From Oscillospiraceae bacterium (lineage in GTDB: Bacteria; Bacillota; Clostridia; Oscillospirales; CAG-272), in the NCBI GenBank assembly GCA_015063695.1, contig SVTQ01000007.1, positions 1 through 64,000 of the forward strand: a stretch of 64,000 nt of DNA, in the 5' to 3' direction. Below are positions 42,370-49,904 of this stretch, one piece after another (position 1 is the stretch's first letter; every line of letters begins with the position of its first letter). The position numbers and the translations under genes were made by a program. Below the pieces are notes generated by a model that did not search any database, was not told the DNA's origin, and saw only the letters and a list, made by a program, of their open reading frames with translations.

Positions 42370-43039
42370 TAAAAGCTTCAAACGCCTCTATATTTTCGCA
42401 GGACACTACGGAAGCGGCAAGACCAATATTGCGGTAAACTTCGCCCTTCACATGAAGAAAAACGGCCTTGACGTCCGTATTGCGGATATGGATATAGTAA
42501 ACCCCTATTTCCGTACAAAGGACAGCACAGACGTTCTTGAGGCGGCAGGAATACCCCTCGTTTCCCCTGCCTTTGCCAATACAAACGTTGACCTGCCTGC
42601 CCTTCCTGCCGAAATGTACGGCATTATACAGAATAAGAATTTTTACGGTGTTCTCGATGTCGGAGGCGACGACCGCGGAGCATACGCTCTCGGAAGATAC
42701 GCGCCCTTCATCCTTGAAGAGAACAACTATGAAATGTGCTTCGTTGCCAACTTCCACCGCCCTCTCACAAGGTGCGCCGAGGATGCTCTCGAGGTCATGA
42801 GAGAGATCGAGGCGGCGTGCGGTATAAAATTCACCGCCATCGTCAACAACTCGAACCTCGGAGGCGATACGGATGCAGCATCCGTTGAGAGCACTTTCAA
42901 AGAAGCTGAAAGACTTTCGGAAATATCAGGCCTCTCCATTCTGTTCACCTCGGTGACGGAAGAACTCTCAAAAGAGGTTACGGGAGAAAATATTTTCGGA
43001 ATGACCCTTCAGCGCAAATATTTCGATTTGATCCAGTAA
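42362..43039 (+). CDS. P-loop ATPase of the oxidoreductase cluster (MinD/CobQ-like)
   Basis: A 225-aa protein with a Walker A FAGHYGSGKTNIAVN near residue 10, a DMDIVNPYFRTKD switch-like segment and DVGGDDRGAYALGRY as Walker B/sensor region, the layout of the SIMIBI (MinD/CobQ/ArsA) class. It overlaps ilvE by 8 nt and precedes the ferredoxin-like subunit by 13 nt. Similar ATPases occur next to 2-oxoacid:ferredoxin oxidoreductase genes in Clostridia; a role in Fe-S or cofactor assembly for the enzyme is conceivable but unknown. A TTG four codons earlier is less likely than this ATG. Confidence 0.78.
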   Translation: MADKSFKRLYIFAGHYGSGKTNIAVNFALHMKKNGLDVRIADMDIVNPYFRTKDSTDVLEAAGIPLVSPAFANTNVDLPALPAEMYGIIQNKNFYGVLDVGGDDRGAYALGRYAPFILEENNYEMCFVANFHRPLTRCAEDALEVMREIEAACGIKFTAIVNNSNLGGDTDAASVESTFKEAERLSEISGLSILFTSVTEELSKEVTGENIFGMTLQRKYFDLIQ

Positions 43040-43052
43040 AGGAGATACAAAA

Positions 43053-43259
43053 ATGGCTAAGGTTACTTTTGCCACAGACCTTTGCAAAGGCTGCGCCCTC
43101 TGTGTCGGCGCGTGCCCCAAGGGTATCATTGCAATTTCAAAAACTAAAATAAACAAGCAGGGCCACTGCCCTGCAGAGATAACGGATCAGGAAAAGTGCA
43201 TCGGCTGTGCATTCTGCGCAACCATGTGTCCCGACTGTGTTATCACCGTTGAAAAGTGA
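43053..43259 (+). CDS. 2-oxoacid:ferredoxin oxidoreductase, delta (2[4Fe-4S]) subunit
   Basis: A 68-aa ferredoxin-like subunit with two cluster motifs, CKGCALCVGACPKG and CIGCAFCATMCPDC. It carries electrons between the catalytic TPP subunit and external ferredoxin. It is the first of four subunit genes in the order delta, alpha, beta, gamma, all within 10 nt of each other. Confidence 0.93.
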   Translation: MAKVTFATDLCKGCALCVGACPKGIIAISKTKINKQGHCPAEITDQEKCIGCAFCATMCPDCVITVEK

Positions 43260-43269
43260 GGTGTAAACA

Positions 43270-44334
43270 ATGTCTGAAAAGGTACTTATGAAAGGCAACG
43301 AGGCTATTGCCGAGGCGGCTATCAGAGCAGGCTGCCGTCACTACTTCGGTTATCCCATCACTCCCCAGACCGAGCTTGCCGCTTACATGGCAAAAAGAAT
43401 GCCCAAGATAGGCGGTTGCTTCCTTCAGGCCGAAAGTGAGATTTCCGCTATCAATATGGTATACGGCGTTGCAGGAACAGGCAAGCGCGTTATGACCTCC
43501 TCCTCCAGCCCCGGAGTTTCCCTCAAGCAGGAAGGCATCTCCTACATAGCAGGCGCCGACCTTCCCGCACTTATCGTCAACGTTCAGAGAGGCGGCCCCG
43601 GTCTCGGCGGCATCCAGCCCTCTCAGTCCGACTATTTCCAGGCAACAAAGGGCGGCGGTCACGGTGACTACCACCTTATCGTTCTCACTCCTGCCTCCGT
43701 TCAGGAAATGGCAGACCTGACCTCCCACGCATTTGACCTTGCGGACAAATACCGCATGCCCGTTATGCTCCTTGCAGACGGTACGATGGGTCAGATGATG
43801 GAGCCCGTAGTTCTTCCCGAGGAAAAGCCCGTTGATGAAACGGAAAAGCCCTGGGCGGTAACAGGCACGAAGTGTGCCCGTCCCCATAACATCATAAACT
43901 CTCTCTACCTCGTTCCCGACGAGCTGGAGAAGACAAACTTTGAAAGATACGAAAAATACAAGACCATTGAAGAAAACGAAGTAATGTGCGAGTCCTTCAT
44001 GATGGAGGATGCAGAATACTGTGTAGTTGCTTACGGTATAGCTGCGCGCGTTGCAAGAAACGCAGTCGTTGAAGCACGCGAGGCAGGCATCAAGGTGGGT
44101 CTTATCCGTCCCATCACAGTATGGCCCTTCCCCGCAAAGATCCTTTCCGAAGCCGCTGACAAGGTAAAAGCATTTATCAGCGTTGAACTCTCAATGGGTC
44201 AGATGATAGAAGACATTAAGCTTGCAACAGAGTGCAAAAAGCCTGTTTACCTGTGCAACCGCGCAGGCGGCATGATACCCACTCCCGAGCAGGTTCTTGA
44301 AGCTATTAAAAACTTAGAAGGAGGTAACAACTGA
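43270..44334 (+). CDS. vorB: 2-ketoisovalerate-type ferredoxin oxidoreductase, alpha subunit
   Basis: A 354-aa alpha chain of the VorB/KorA type: GNEAIAEAAIRAGCRHYFGYPITPQTE at the start (pyrimidine-domain fold), EISAINMVYGVAGTGKRVMTSSSSPG and QRGGPGLGGIQPSQSDY. Such enzymes reversibly convert 2-oxo acids plus CoA to acyl-CoA, CO2 and reduced ferredoxin. This subgroup is usually annotated as acting on branched-chain 2-oxo acids, but 2-oxoglutarate or aromatic acids cannot be excluded from sequence. Its TGA overlaps the next ATG by one base. Confidence 0.9.
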   Translation: MSEKVLMKGNEAIAEAAIRAGCRHYFGYPITPQTELAAYMAKRMPKIGGCFLQAESEISAINMVYGVAGTGKRVMTSSSSPGVSLKQEGISYIAGADLPALIVNVQRGGPGLGGIQPSQSDYFQATKGGGHGDYHLIVLTPASVQEMADLTSHAFDLADKYRMPVMLLADGTMGQMMEPVVLPEEKPVDETEKPWAVTGTKCARPHNIINSLYLVPDELEKTNFERYEKYKTIEENEVMCESFMMEDAEYCVVAYGIAARVARNAVVEAREAGIKVGLIRPITVWPFPAKILSEAADKVKAFISVELSMGQMIEDIKLATECKKPVYLCNRAGGMIPTPEQVLEAIKNLEGGNN

Positions 44335-45086
44335 TGGTAGTATTTGAAAAACCCAAAAGTCTTACGGACGCAAAGCTTCACTACTGTCCCGGATGTACCC
44401 ACGGTATCATCCACAGACTTGTTGCCGAAGCGATAGACTCCCTCGGAATTGAGGGAAAGACCATAGGCGTTGCACCCGTAGGATGCTCCGTTATGGCATA
44501 CAACTACTTCACCTGCGACATGGTCGAAGCGGCTCACGGCAGAGCGCCCGCCGTTGCAACGGGTCTCAAGAGAGCTCTCCCCGAAAACATCATATTCACC
44601 TATCAGGGCGACGGCGACCTTGCCTCCATCGGTATGGCGGAAACGGTTCACGCCGCAACAAGAAACGAAAACATCACGATCATCTTTGTAAACAACGCTA
44701 TCTACGGCATGACAGGCGGTCAGATGGCGCCCACATCCCTCCCCGGTCAGGTCACACAGACCTCTCCCTACGGACGTGATATCGCAACTGCAGGCTACCC
44801 CATCAAGGTATCCGAAATGCTCTCCACACTTGACGGCCCCGAATTTATCGCACGCGTTGCGGTAAACAACGTTAAAAACGTTAAGAATGCCGCAAAGACG
44901 ATCAAGAAGGCGTTTGAAAATCAGGTTGCCGGACGCGGCTTCTCCCTTGTTGAAGTCGTTTCCACCTGTCCCACAAACTGGGGCCTCACACCCGAAAAGG
45001 CTCTCGTATGGCTTGAAGAAAACATGCTTCCCTACTATCCTTTAGGTGTTTACAAGGACAGAAGCGCAAAGAAGGAGGAAAACTGA
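44334..45086 (+). CDS. 2-oxoacid:ferredoxin oxidoreductase, TPP-binding beta subunit
   Basis: A 250-aa beta chain. YCPGCTHGIIHRL opens the fold, GDGDLASIGMAETVHAATRNENITIIFVNN is the TPP pyrophosphate/magnesium motif (GDG...NN), and GMTGGQMAPTS follows. It binds thiamine diphosphate and performs the oxidative or reductive carboxylation chemistry with the alpha chain. AGGAGG lies at the end of the alpha gene, 8 nt before the start. Confidence 0.94.
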   Translation: MVVFEKPKSLTDAKLHYCPGCTHGIIHRLVAEAIDSLGIEGKTIGVAPVGCSVMAYNYFTCDMVEAAHGRAPAVATGLKRALPENIIFTYQGDGDLASIGMAETVHAATRNENITIIFVNNAIYGMTGGQMAPTSLPGQVTQTSPYGRDIATAGYPIKVSEMLSTLDGPEFIARVAVNNVKNVKNAAKTIKKAFENQVAGRGFSLVEVVSTCPTNWGLTPEKALVWLEENMLPYYPLGVYKDRSAKKEEN

Positions 45087-45087
45087 T

Positions 45088-45624
45088 ATGACAAGTCAAA
45101 TTCTTATTGCAGGCTTCGGCGGACAGGGCGTTCTCTTCGCAGGAAAATTCATTTCCTACATGGGACTTCTTGAAGGTAAGGAGCTCAGCTGGCTTCCCTC
45201 CTACGGCCCCGAAATGCGCGGCGGCACGGCTAACTGCAGTGTTATTATCAGCGACGACCCCGTCGGCTCTCCCATCGTTTCAAATCCCGATATCCTCATG
45301 GCTATGAACCTCCCCTCCCTCGACAAGTACGAGGACGCGGTAGTTCCCGGAGGCATGATCTTCGTTGACTCCACTCTCATCGAAAGAAAAGTAAAGAGAG
45401 ACGACGTCAAGGTGTTCTATATCCCTTCCACGTTTCTTGCACAGCAGAGCGGAGTTCCCACCCTTGCCAACATGATAATGGTAGGTAAGTTCATCAAGGA
45501 AAGCAGCGCAGTTTCCGAAAGCTATATCGAAGAAGCTCTGAAAAAGGTCGTTTCCGCAAAGAGAGCAAATCTTCTTGATCTCAACTACAACGCTATCAAG
45601 AGCGGCATGGACTTTGCCGAATAA
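45088..45624 (+). CDS. 2-oxoacid:ferredoxin oxidoreductase, gamma subunit
   Basis: A 178-aa gamma chain starting [20 protein letters not shown], the conserved GxGGQG motif, followed by [13 protein letters not shown]. It shapes the CoA-binding site. The frame could begin 14 codons earlier inside the beta gene, but AAGGAGG directly precedes the ATG at 45088. It completes a four-subunit enzyme; no pyruvate-type fusion is present. Confidence 0.93.
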   Translation: MTSQILIAGFGGQGVLFAGKFISYMGLLEGKELSWLPSYGPEMRGGTANCSVIISDDPVGSPIVSNPDILMAMNLPSLDKYEDAVVPGGMIFVDSTLIERKVKRDDVKVFYIPSTFLAQQSGVPTLANMIMVGKFIKESSAVSESYIEEALKKVVSAKRANLLDLNYNAIKSGMDFAE

Positions 45625-45634
45625 CCCCTTACCG

Positions 45635-45660
45635 GTAGGGGAGGGGCTTGCTCCTTCCGT
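45635..45660 (+). repeat. Family A palindrome after the vor cluster
   Basis: GTAGGGGAGGGGC...GCTCCTTCCG, 10 nt past the gamma stop codon. A second similar GAGGGGCTTGC follows imperfectly up to about 45712. Confidence 0.65.
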
Positions 45661-45776
45661 CAATATCCCGAGGGGCTTGCTCATCCCGTCCCCCCCCTTG
45701 TCAAGGGGACGACCCCTTACGCATATACTGAAAGAAACGTTTTATACGTATACTGAATTTCGAAAGAGGTATTATC

Positions 45777-46136
45777 ATGGATATTTTCGACGATATTTCC
45801 AAAAACGTAGCAAAAGCGGCAAAAATAGCAACACAGAAAACAGGTGACTTCATCAATCAGGGAAAGATAAAGTTTGCTCTTGCAAACCTTCAGTCCGACC
45901 TTGACGAGCTCTACGAAGAGCTTGGCAGACTTCACTACGACAACGTTTCCCTCGGAGTTTCCCACGGCGCAAAGGAGGCCGCAATTATCCGAAAGATAGA
46001 CTCCCTCAAGGCAGATATGGAAATACTTAAGGCTGAGGTTGCAAAAGCACCCAAGGAAAGAATCTGTCCCGAGTGCCGTAAGACCGTTAAGAACGGACTT
46101 TCCTTCTGCCCTTACTGCGGCGAGAAGATCCACTAA
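45777..46136 (+). CDS. Coiled-coil zinc-ribbon protein of unknown function
   Basis: A 119-aa cytoplasmic protein. Residues about 1-92 are a helical, charged, coiled-coil-prone segment (FINQGKIKFALANLQSDLDELYEELGRL and IIRKIDSLKADMEILKAEV parts). The end is a zinc ribbon with CPEC and CPYC pairs (about residues 97-115). Similar small proteins are common in Clostridia without an assigned function. It lies between the oxidoreductase cluster and valS, separated from both by palindromic repeats. Confidence 0.8.
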   Translation: MDIFDDISKNVAKAAKIATQKTGDFINQGKIKFALANLQSDLDELYEELGRLHYDNVSLGVSHGAKEAAIIRKIDSLKADMEILKAEVAKAPKERICPECRKTVKNGLSFCPYCGEKIH

Positions 46137-46161
46137 AAACAACAGACCAACATCAACCTTG

Positions 46162-46450
46162 TAGGGGCGGATTCCATATCCGCCCGCCAAACAAACAATT
46201 TACATTCGACCAACATTTACCTCGTAGGGGCGGATTCCATATCCGCCCGCGATATGTTTGCCAAAGGCAAACTCGATATGTCCGCTTTGCGGACTCGATA
46301 TGCCCTTCGGGCGCAATATGTTCGCTTCGCGAACGCGGAAACACCCGACCAACATCAACCTTGTAGGGGCGAGCATTGCTCGCCCGCCAAACAAACAATT
46401 TACATTCGACCAACATTTACCTCGTAGGGGCGGATTCCATATCCGCCCGC
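46162..46450. repeat. Four family A palindromes and one family B array before valS
   Basis: GTAGGGGCGGATTC...ATCCGCCCG units lie near 46162-46187, 46223-46250 and 46424-46450, and a GTAGGGGCGAGCATTGCTCGCCCG unit near 46363-46387. The array at 46249-46338 has the same hairpins as at 38207 and 41101, with compensating changes in the last one (TTCGC/GCGAA). A CAAACAATTTACATTCGACC linker is repeated twice. This fills the 340-bp gap; no T-box signature is present before valS. Confidence 0.9.
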
Positions 46451-46476
46451 CAAATAATAAAAAACAGGAGTTACAA

Positions 46477-49185
46477 ATGAAAAAAGAACTTCCCAAGACT
46501 TACGCACCGTCGGAATTCGAAAACCGAATTTATGCCGACTGGTGCGAAAAGGGGTATTTCACACCCGAAAGAGAACCCGAAAAAAAGCATTATTCCATAG
46601 TTATCCCTCCGCCCAATATCACAGGTCAGCTTCACATGGGCCACGCCCTTGACAACACTCTCCAGGATATCCTTATCCGTTTCAAGAGAATGAAGGGCTT
46701 TTCAACTCTCTGGCTTCCCGGTACTGACCACGCTTCCATCGCAACGGAAGCGAAGATCGTTGAAGCCATGAAGAAGGAAGGCATCACAAAGGACGATATC
46801 GGCCGTGACGGCTTCCTTGAAAGAGCATGGGCATGGAAGGAGACCTACGGCGGAAGAATTATCGAACAGCTAAAGAAGATGGGCTCCTCCTGCGACTGGA
46901 CACGCGAGCGCTTCACTCTCGACGAAGGCTGCTCCGAGGCTGTCCGCACGGTATTTATGAAGCTCTACGACAAGAGCCTTATCTACCGCGGCAACCGTAT
47001 GGTAAACTGGTGTCCCACCTGTATGACCTCCATTTCCGATGCAGAGGTTGAATATGAAGACAAGCCCGGCAACTTCTACCATATCCTTTACCCCGTAAAG
47101 GAAACAGGTGAAATGCTTGAGCTTGCAACAACACGTCCCGAAACGATGCTCGGTGACACCGCCGTTGCAATCAACGCGGAAGACCCCCGTTATGCGCATC
47201 TCCACGGCTGTCACGTTCTCCTTCCCCTTATCAATAAGGAGATCCCCATTGTTTGCGACGAGCACGCAGATATGACAAAGGGTACGGGTGTAGTTAAGAT
47301 CACTCCTGCCCACGACCCCAACGACTATGAAGTAGGCATTCGTCACAATCTCCCCTTCGTCCGCGTATTCACATACGACGGCAAGATGACGGGCGCAGAG
47401 GATAAAGCGGCGGCAGACAAGCTCTTTGAAAACGGCACTGCGGCTGTGGGCGAGCCCGAGGTTCTCGACTGCGGCAAGTACGCAGGCATGACCACCGCCG
47501 AAGCGCGCAAGGCGATCCTTTCTGACCTTGAAGCGGCAGGTCTCCTTAAGGAAATTGAACCTCTTGCACATAACGTCGGCACATGCTACCGTTGCCATCA
47601 GGTCATCGAGCCCATGGTATCAAAGCAGTGGTTCGTTAAGATGGAGCCCCTTGCAAAGCCCGCTATCGATGCGGTAAGAAACGGCGACATCAAGTTCGTT
47701 CCCGAGCGCTTTGAAAAGAACTATTTCCACTGGATGGAAAACATCCGCGACTGGTGTATCTCCCGTCAGCTCTGGTGGGGTCACAGAATTCCCGCCTACT
47801 ACTGCGACAACGAGACCTGCGGCGAGACCGTAGTTTCCCTTGACGCACCCGCAAAGTGTCCCAAGTGCGGTGCGACCATGACTCAGGACCCCGACACCCT
47901 TGACACATGGTTCTCCTCCGCTCTCTGGCCCTTCTCCACTCTCGGATGGCCCGAAAACACGGAAGACCTCAAGTATTTCTACCCCACGTCCACCCTTGTA
48001 ACAGGCTACGATATCATCACCTTCTGGGTCTCCAGAATGATATTCTCCGCCCTTGAATACACAGGCGAAATTCCCTTTGACACAGTTCTTATCCACGGTC
48101 TCGTAAGAGATGCACAGGGCAGAAAGATGTCCAAGTCTCTCGGTAACGGTATCGACCCTCTGGAAATTATCGACAAGTACGGCGCAGATGCTCTCAGATT
48201 TGCTCTTGCAACAGGTAACAGCCCCGGAAACGACATGAGATTTTCCGACGAAAAGATCGAGGCGGCAAGAAACTTCGCTAACAAGCTCTGGAACGCGGCA
48301 AGATTTGTTATGATGAACCTCGATATCGAAAAGATCGAGCTTCCCGCCAAGGAAGACCTTGCCATCGAGGACAAGTGGATCCTCACTCAGTTCACAAAGG
48401 CGGCTGAAAACGTTAATACTAACCTTGACAGATATGAGCTGGGTATCGCGCTCTCCTCCCTTTACGACTTCATCTGGGATATCTACTGCGACTGGTACAT
48501 CGAGCTTTCCAAGGCATCCGTTTCCGATAAGGGCTCAAAGAGAAGCCACGTTACTCAGAACGTTCTCGCATACGTTCTTTCAGAAACACTCAAGCTTCTC
48601 CATCCCTTTATGCCCTTCATCACGGAAGAAATTTATCAGAACCTTCCCGGCACCGAAGGAAGCATCATGATCTCAAGCTTCCCCGAATACAACGAAGACC
48701 TCTGCTTCCCCAAGGAATGCGAAGATATGGAAAAGGTCATCGCCGCTATCCGCGCTATCCGTACACGCCGTGCAGAAATGAACGTTGCCCCCTCCAGAAA
48801 GGCAAAGGTTTATATCGTAACGAAGTCCGAAAGCGCATTCTGTAAGGAGACCTTCCCCTTCTTCGAAAGACTTGCATCTGCATCTGAGGCTACCGTTGTT
48901 GACTCCTACAGCGACGACGGCTCCGTTCAGATAATCACCGATTCGGCAACTGTCTATATCCCTCTTTCCGATATCGTTGACTTTGCGGCTGAAAGAGAAA
49001 GACTTACCGCTGACCTCAAGAAGACAGAAGGCGAGATCGCCCGCTGCGAAGGTAAGCTCAAGAATGAAAGCTTTACTGCAAGAGCTCCTGAAGCTGTTGT
49101 TAACGCAGAAAAGGAAAAGCTCGAAAAGTATAAGGCTAAAAAGGAAGGTATCCTTGAAGCTCTCGCTGCAATAGAAGGCAAATAA
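46477..49185 (+). CDS. valS: Valyl-tRNA synthetase
   Basis: A 902-aa class Ia synthetase. The HIGH motif is HMGH in PPPNITGQLHMGHALDN and the KMSKS motif appears as GRKMSKSLGNG. The editing domain lies between, with TTRPETMLGDTA. The C-terminus has the ValRS coiled coil (about 840-902, RLTADLKKTEGEIARCEGKL). It charges valine tRNA and keeps Ile/Thr mischarging low. The start at 46477 has AGGAG 6 nt upstream; a longer frame through the repeats is rejected. It lies downstream of the branched-chain cluster, a fitting neighbour for the Val T-box system. Confidence 0.97.
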   Translation: MKKELPKTYAPSEFENRIYADWCEKGYFTPEREPEKKHYSIVIPPPNITGQLHMGHALDNTLQDILIRFKRMKGFSTLWLPGTDHASIATEAKIVEAMKKEGITKDDIGRDGFLERAWAWKETYGGRIIEQLKKMGSSCDWTRERFTLDEGCSEAVRTVFMKLYDKSLIYRGNRMVNWCPTCMTSISDAEVEYEDKPGNFYHILYPVKETGEMLELATTRPETMLGDTAVAINAEDPRYAHLHGCHVLLPLINKEIPIVCDEHADMTKGTGVVKITPAHDPNDYEVGIRHNLPFVRVFTYDGKMTGAEDKAAADKLFENGTAAVGEPEVLDCGKYAGMTTAEARKAILSDLEAAGLLKEIEPLAHNVGTCYRCHQVIEPMVSKQWFVKMEPLAKPAIDAVRNGDIKFVPERFEKNYFHWMENIRDWCISRQLWWGHRIPAYYCDNETCGETVVSLDAPAKCPKCGATMTQDPDTLDTWFSSALWPFSTLGWPENTEDLKYFYPTSTLVTGYDIITFWVSRMIFSALEYTGEIPFDTVLIHGLVRDAQGRKMSKSLGNGIDPLEIIDKYGADALRFALATGNSPGNDMRFSDEKIEAARNFANKLWNAARFVMMNLDIEKIELPAKEDLAIEDKWILTQFTKAAENVNTNLDRYELGIALSSLYDFIWDIYCDWYIELSKASVSDKGSKRSHVTQNVLAYVLSETLKLLHPFMPFITEEIYQNLPGTEGSIMISSFPEYNEDLCFPKECEDMEKVIAAIRAIRTRRAEMNVAPSRKAKVYIVTKSESAFCKETFPFFERLASASEATVVDSYSDDGSVQIITDSATVYIPLSDIVDFAAERERLTADLKKTEGEIARCEGKLKNESFTARAPEAVVNAEKEKLEKYKAKKEGILEALAAIEGK

Positions 49186-49215
49186 TCATTTTAGACATTT
49201 GCAGACAAAACCATA

Positions 49216-49243
49216 AAATGCCCCGCCCGTCGGGGCATTTTTA
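49216..49243 (+). terminator. Terminator of valS
   Basis: AATGCCCCG pairs with CGGGGCATT around a GC-rich loop and is followed by TTT. Confidence 0.85.
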
Positions 49244-49259
49244 AAAGAGAATAAAGATT

Positions 49260-49820
49260 ATGAACATAAAAAAAGAACTTGAAAGATACGTCCCCTTTGA
49301 CGAAAGAGAAGCCTCGGACAAAAGAATAATGCTTGAAGCCCTTGAAAAATATCCCGATATATTTTCAAGGGAAAACAACCTTGCTCACTTCACCGCCTCC
49401 TCGTGGGTAGTAAATCCCGACAGAACCAAGGTGCTCATGGCATACCATAAAATATTCGACGAGTGGGCTTGGTCGGGCGGCCACACCGATGGAGAAACCA
49501 ATCTTTTGGCTGTTGCCGAAAAAGAACTCCGCGAAGAGACAGGCGTGAACTCTCCGAGACTTCTCTCGGACGGTATCTACGCCGTAGAAATAATCCCCGT
49601 GGACGCCCACGTAAGGCGCGGAGAAATTGTCTCTCCACACCTCCATCTTGACCTTTGCTATCTGTTCGAGGTGGATGAAAGCGAAAAGCTTACTGCAAAG
49701 GAAGACGAAAACACAGGTGTCAGATGGATACCCATAGAAGATGCCGTGAGCCGGACAAAAGAAAAGAAAATTGAGCTGATCTATTCAAAACTGAACGAAA
49801 AACTAAAAAGCTTTTCTTAA
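49260..49820 (+). CDS. Nudix hydrolase
   Basis: A 186-aa Nudix protein. The Nudix box GHTDGETNLLAVAEKELREETGV (about residues 73-95) fits G-x5-E-x7-REUXEEXGU. Additional HLHLDLCYLFEV and WIPIEDA segments resemble ADP-ribose pyrophosphatase and MutT-like housekeeping enzymes. The substrate is not predictable from the motif. It lies 16 nt after the valS terminator with an AGAGA-type weak ribosome site, so it is probably transcribed separately or at low level. Confidence 0.9.
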   Translation: MNIKKELERYVPFDEREASDKRIMLEALEKYPDIFSRENNLAHFTASSWVVNPDRTKVLMAYHKIFDEWAWSGGHTDGETNLLAVAEKELREETGVNSPRLLSDGIYAVEIIPVDAHVRRGEIVSPHLHLDLCYLFEVDESEKLTAKEDENTGVRWIPIEDAVSRTKEKKIELIYSKLNEKLKSFS

Positions 49821-49904
49821 CACATAAGTTTTCCCCTCGCTATTTACTTTTTCATATAAATAAGCTATAATTGTCGTATAAAAACTCGAAAAACGGAGAA
49901 ATAA

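Noticed and set aside
41290-45624. Purely catabolic reading of ilvE plus oxidoreductase (amino acid fermentation)
   Set aside because: Chemically possible and not excluded, but T-box control of the linked ligases by uncharged tRNA argues for the biosynthetic direction.
46137-46476. T-box before valS
   Set aside because: No GGTGG-ACC T-box sequence or Stem I motif is present; the gap is filled by palindromic repeats.
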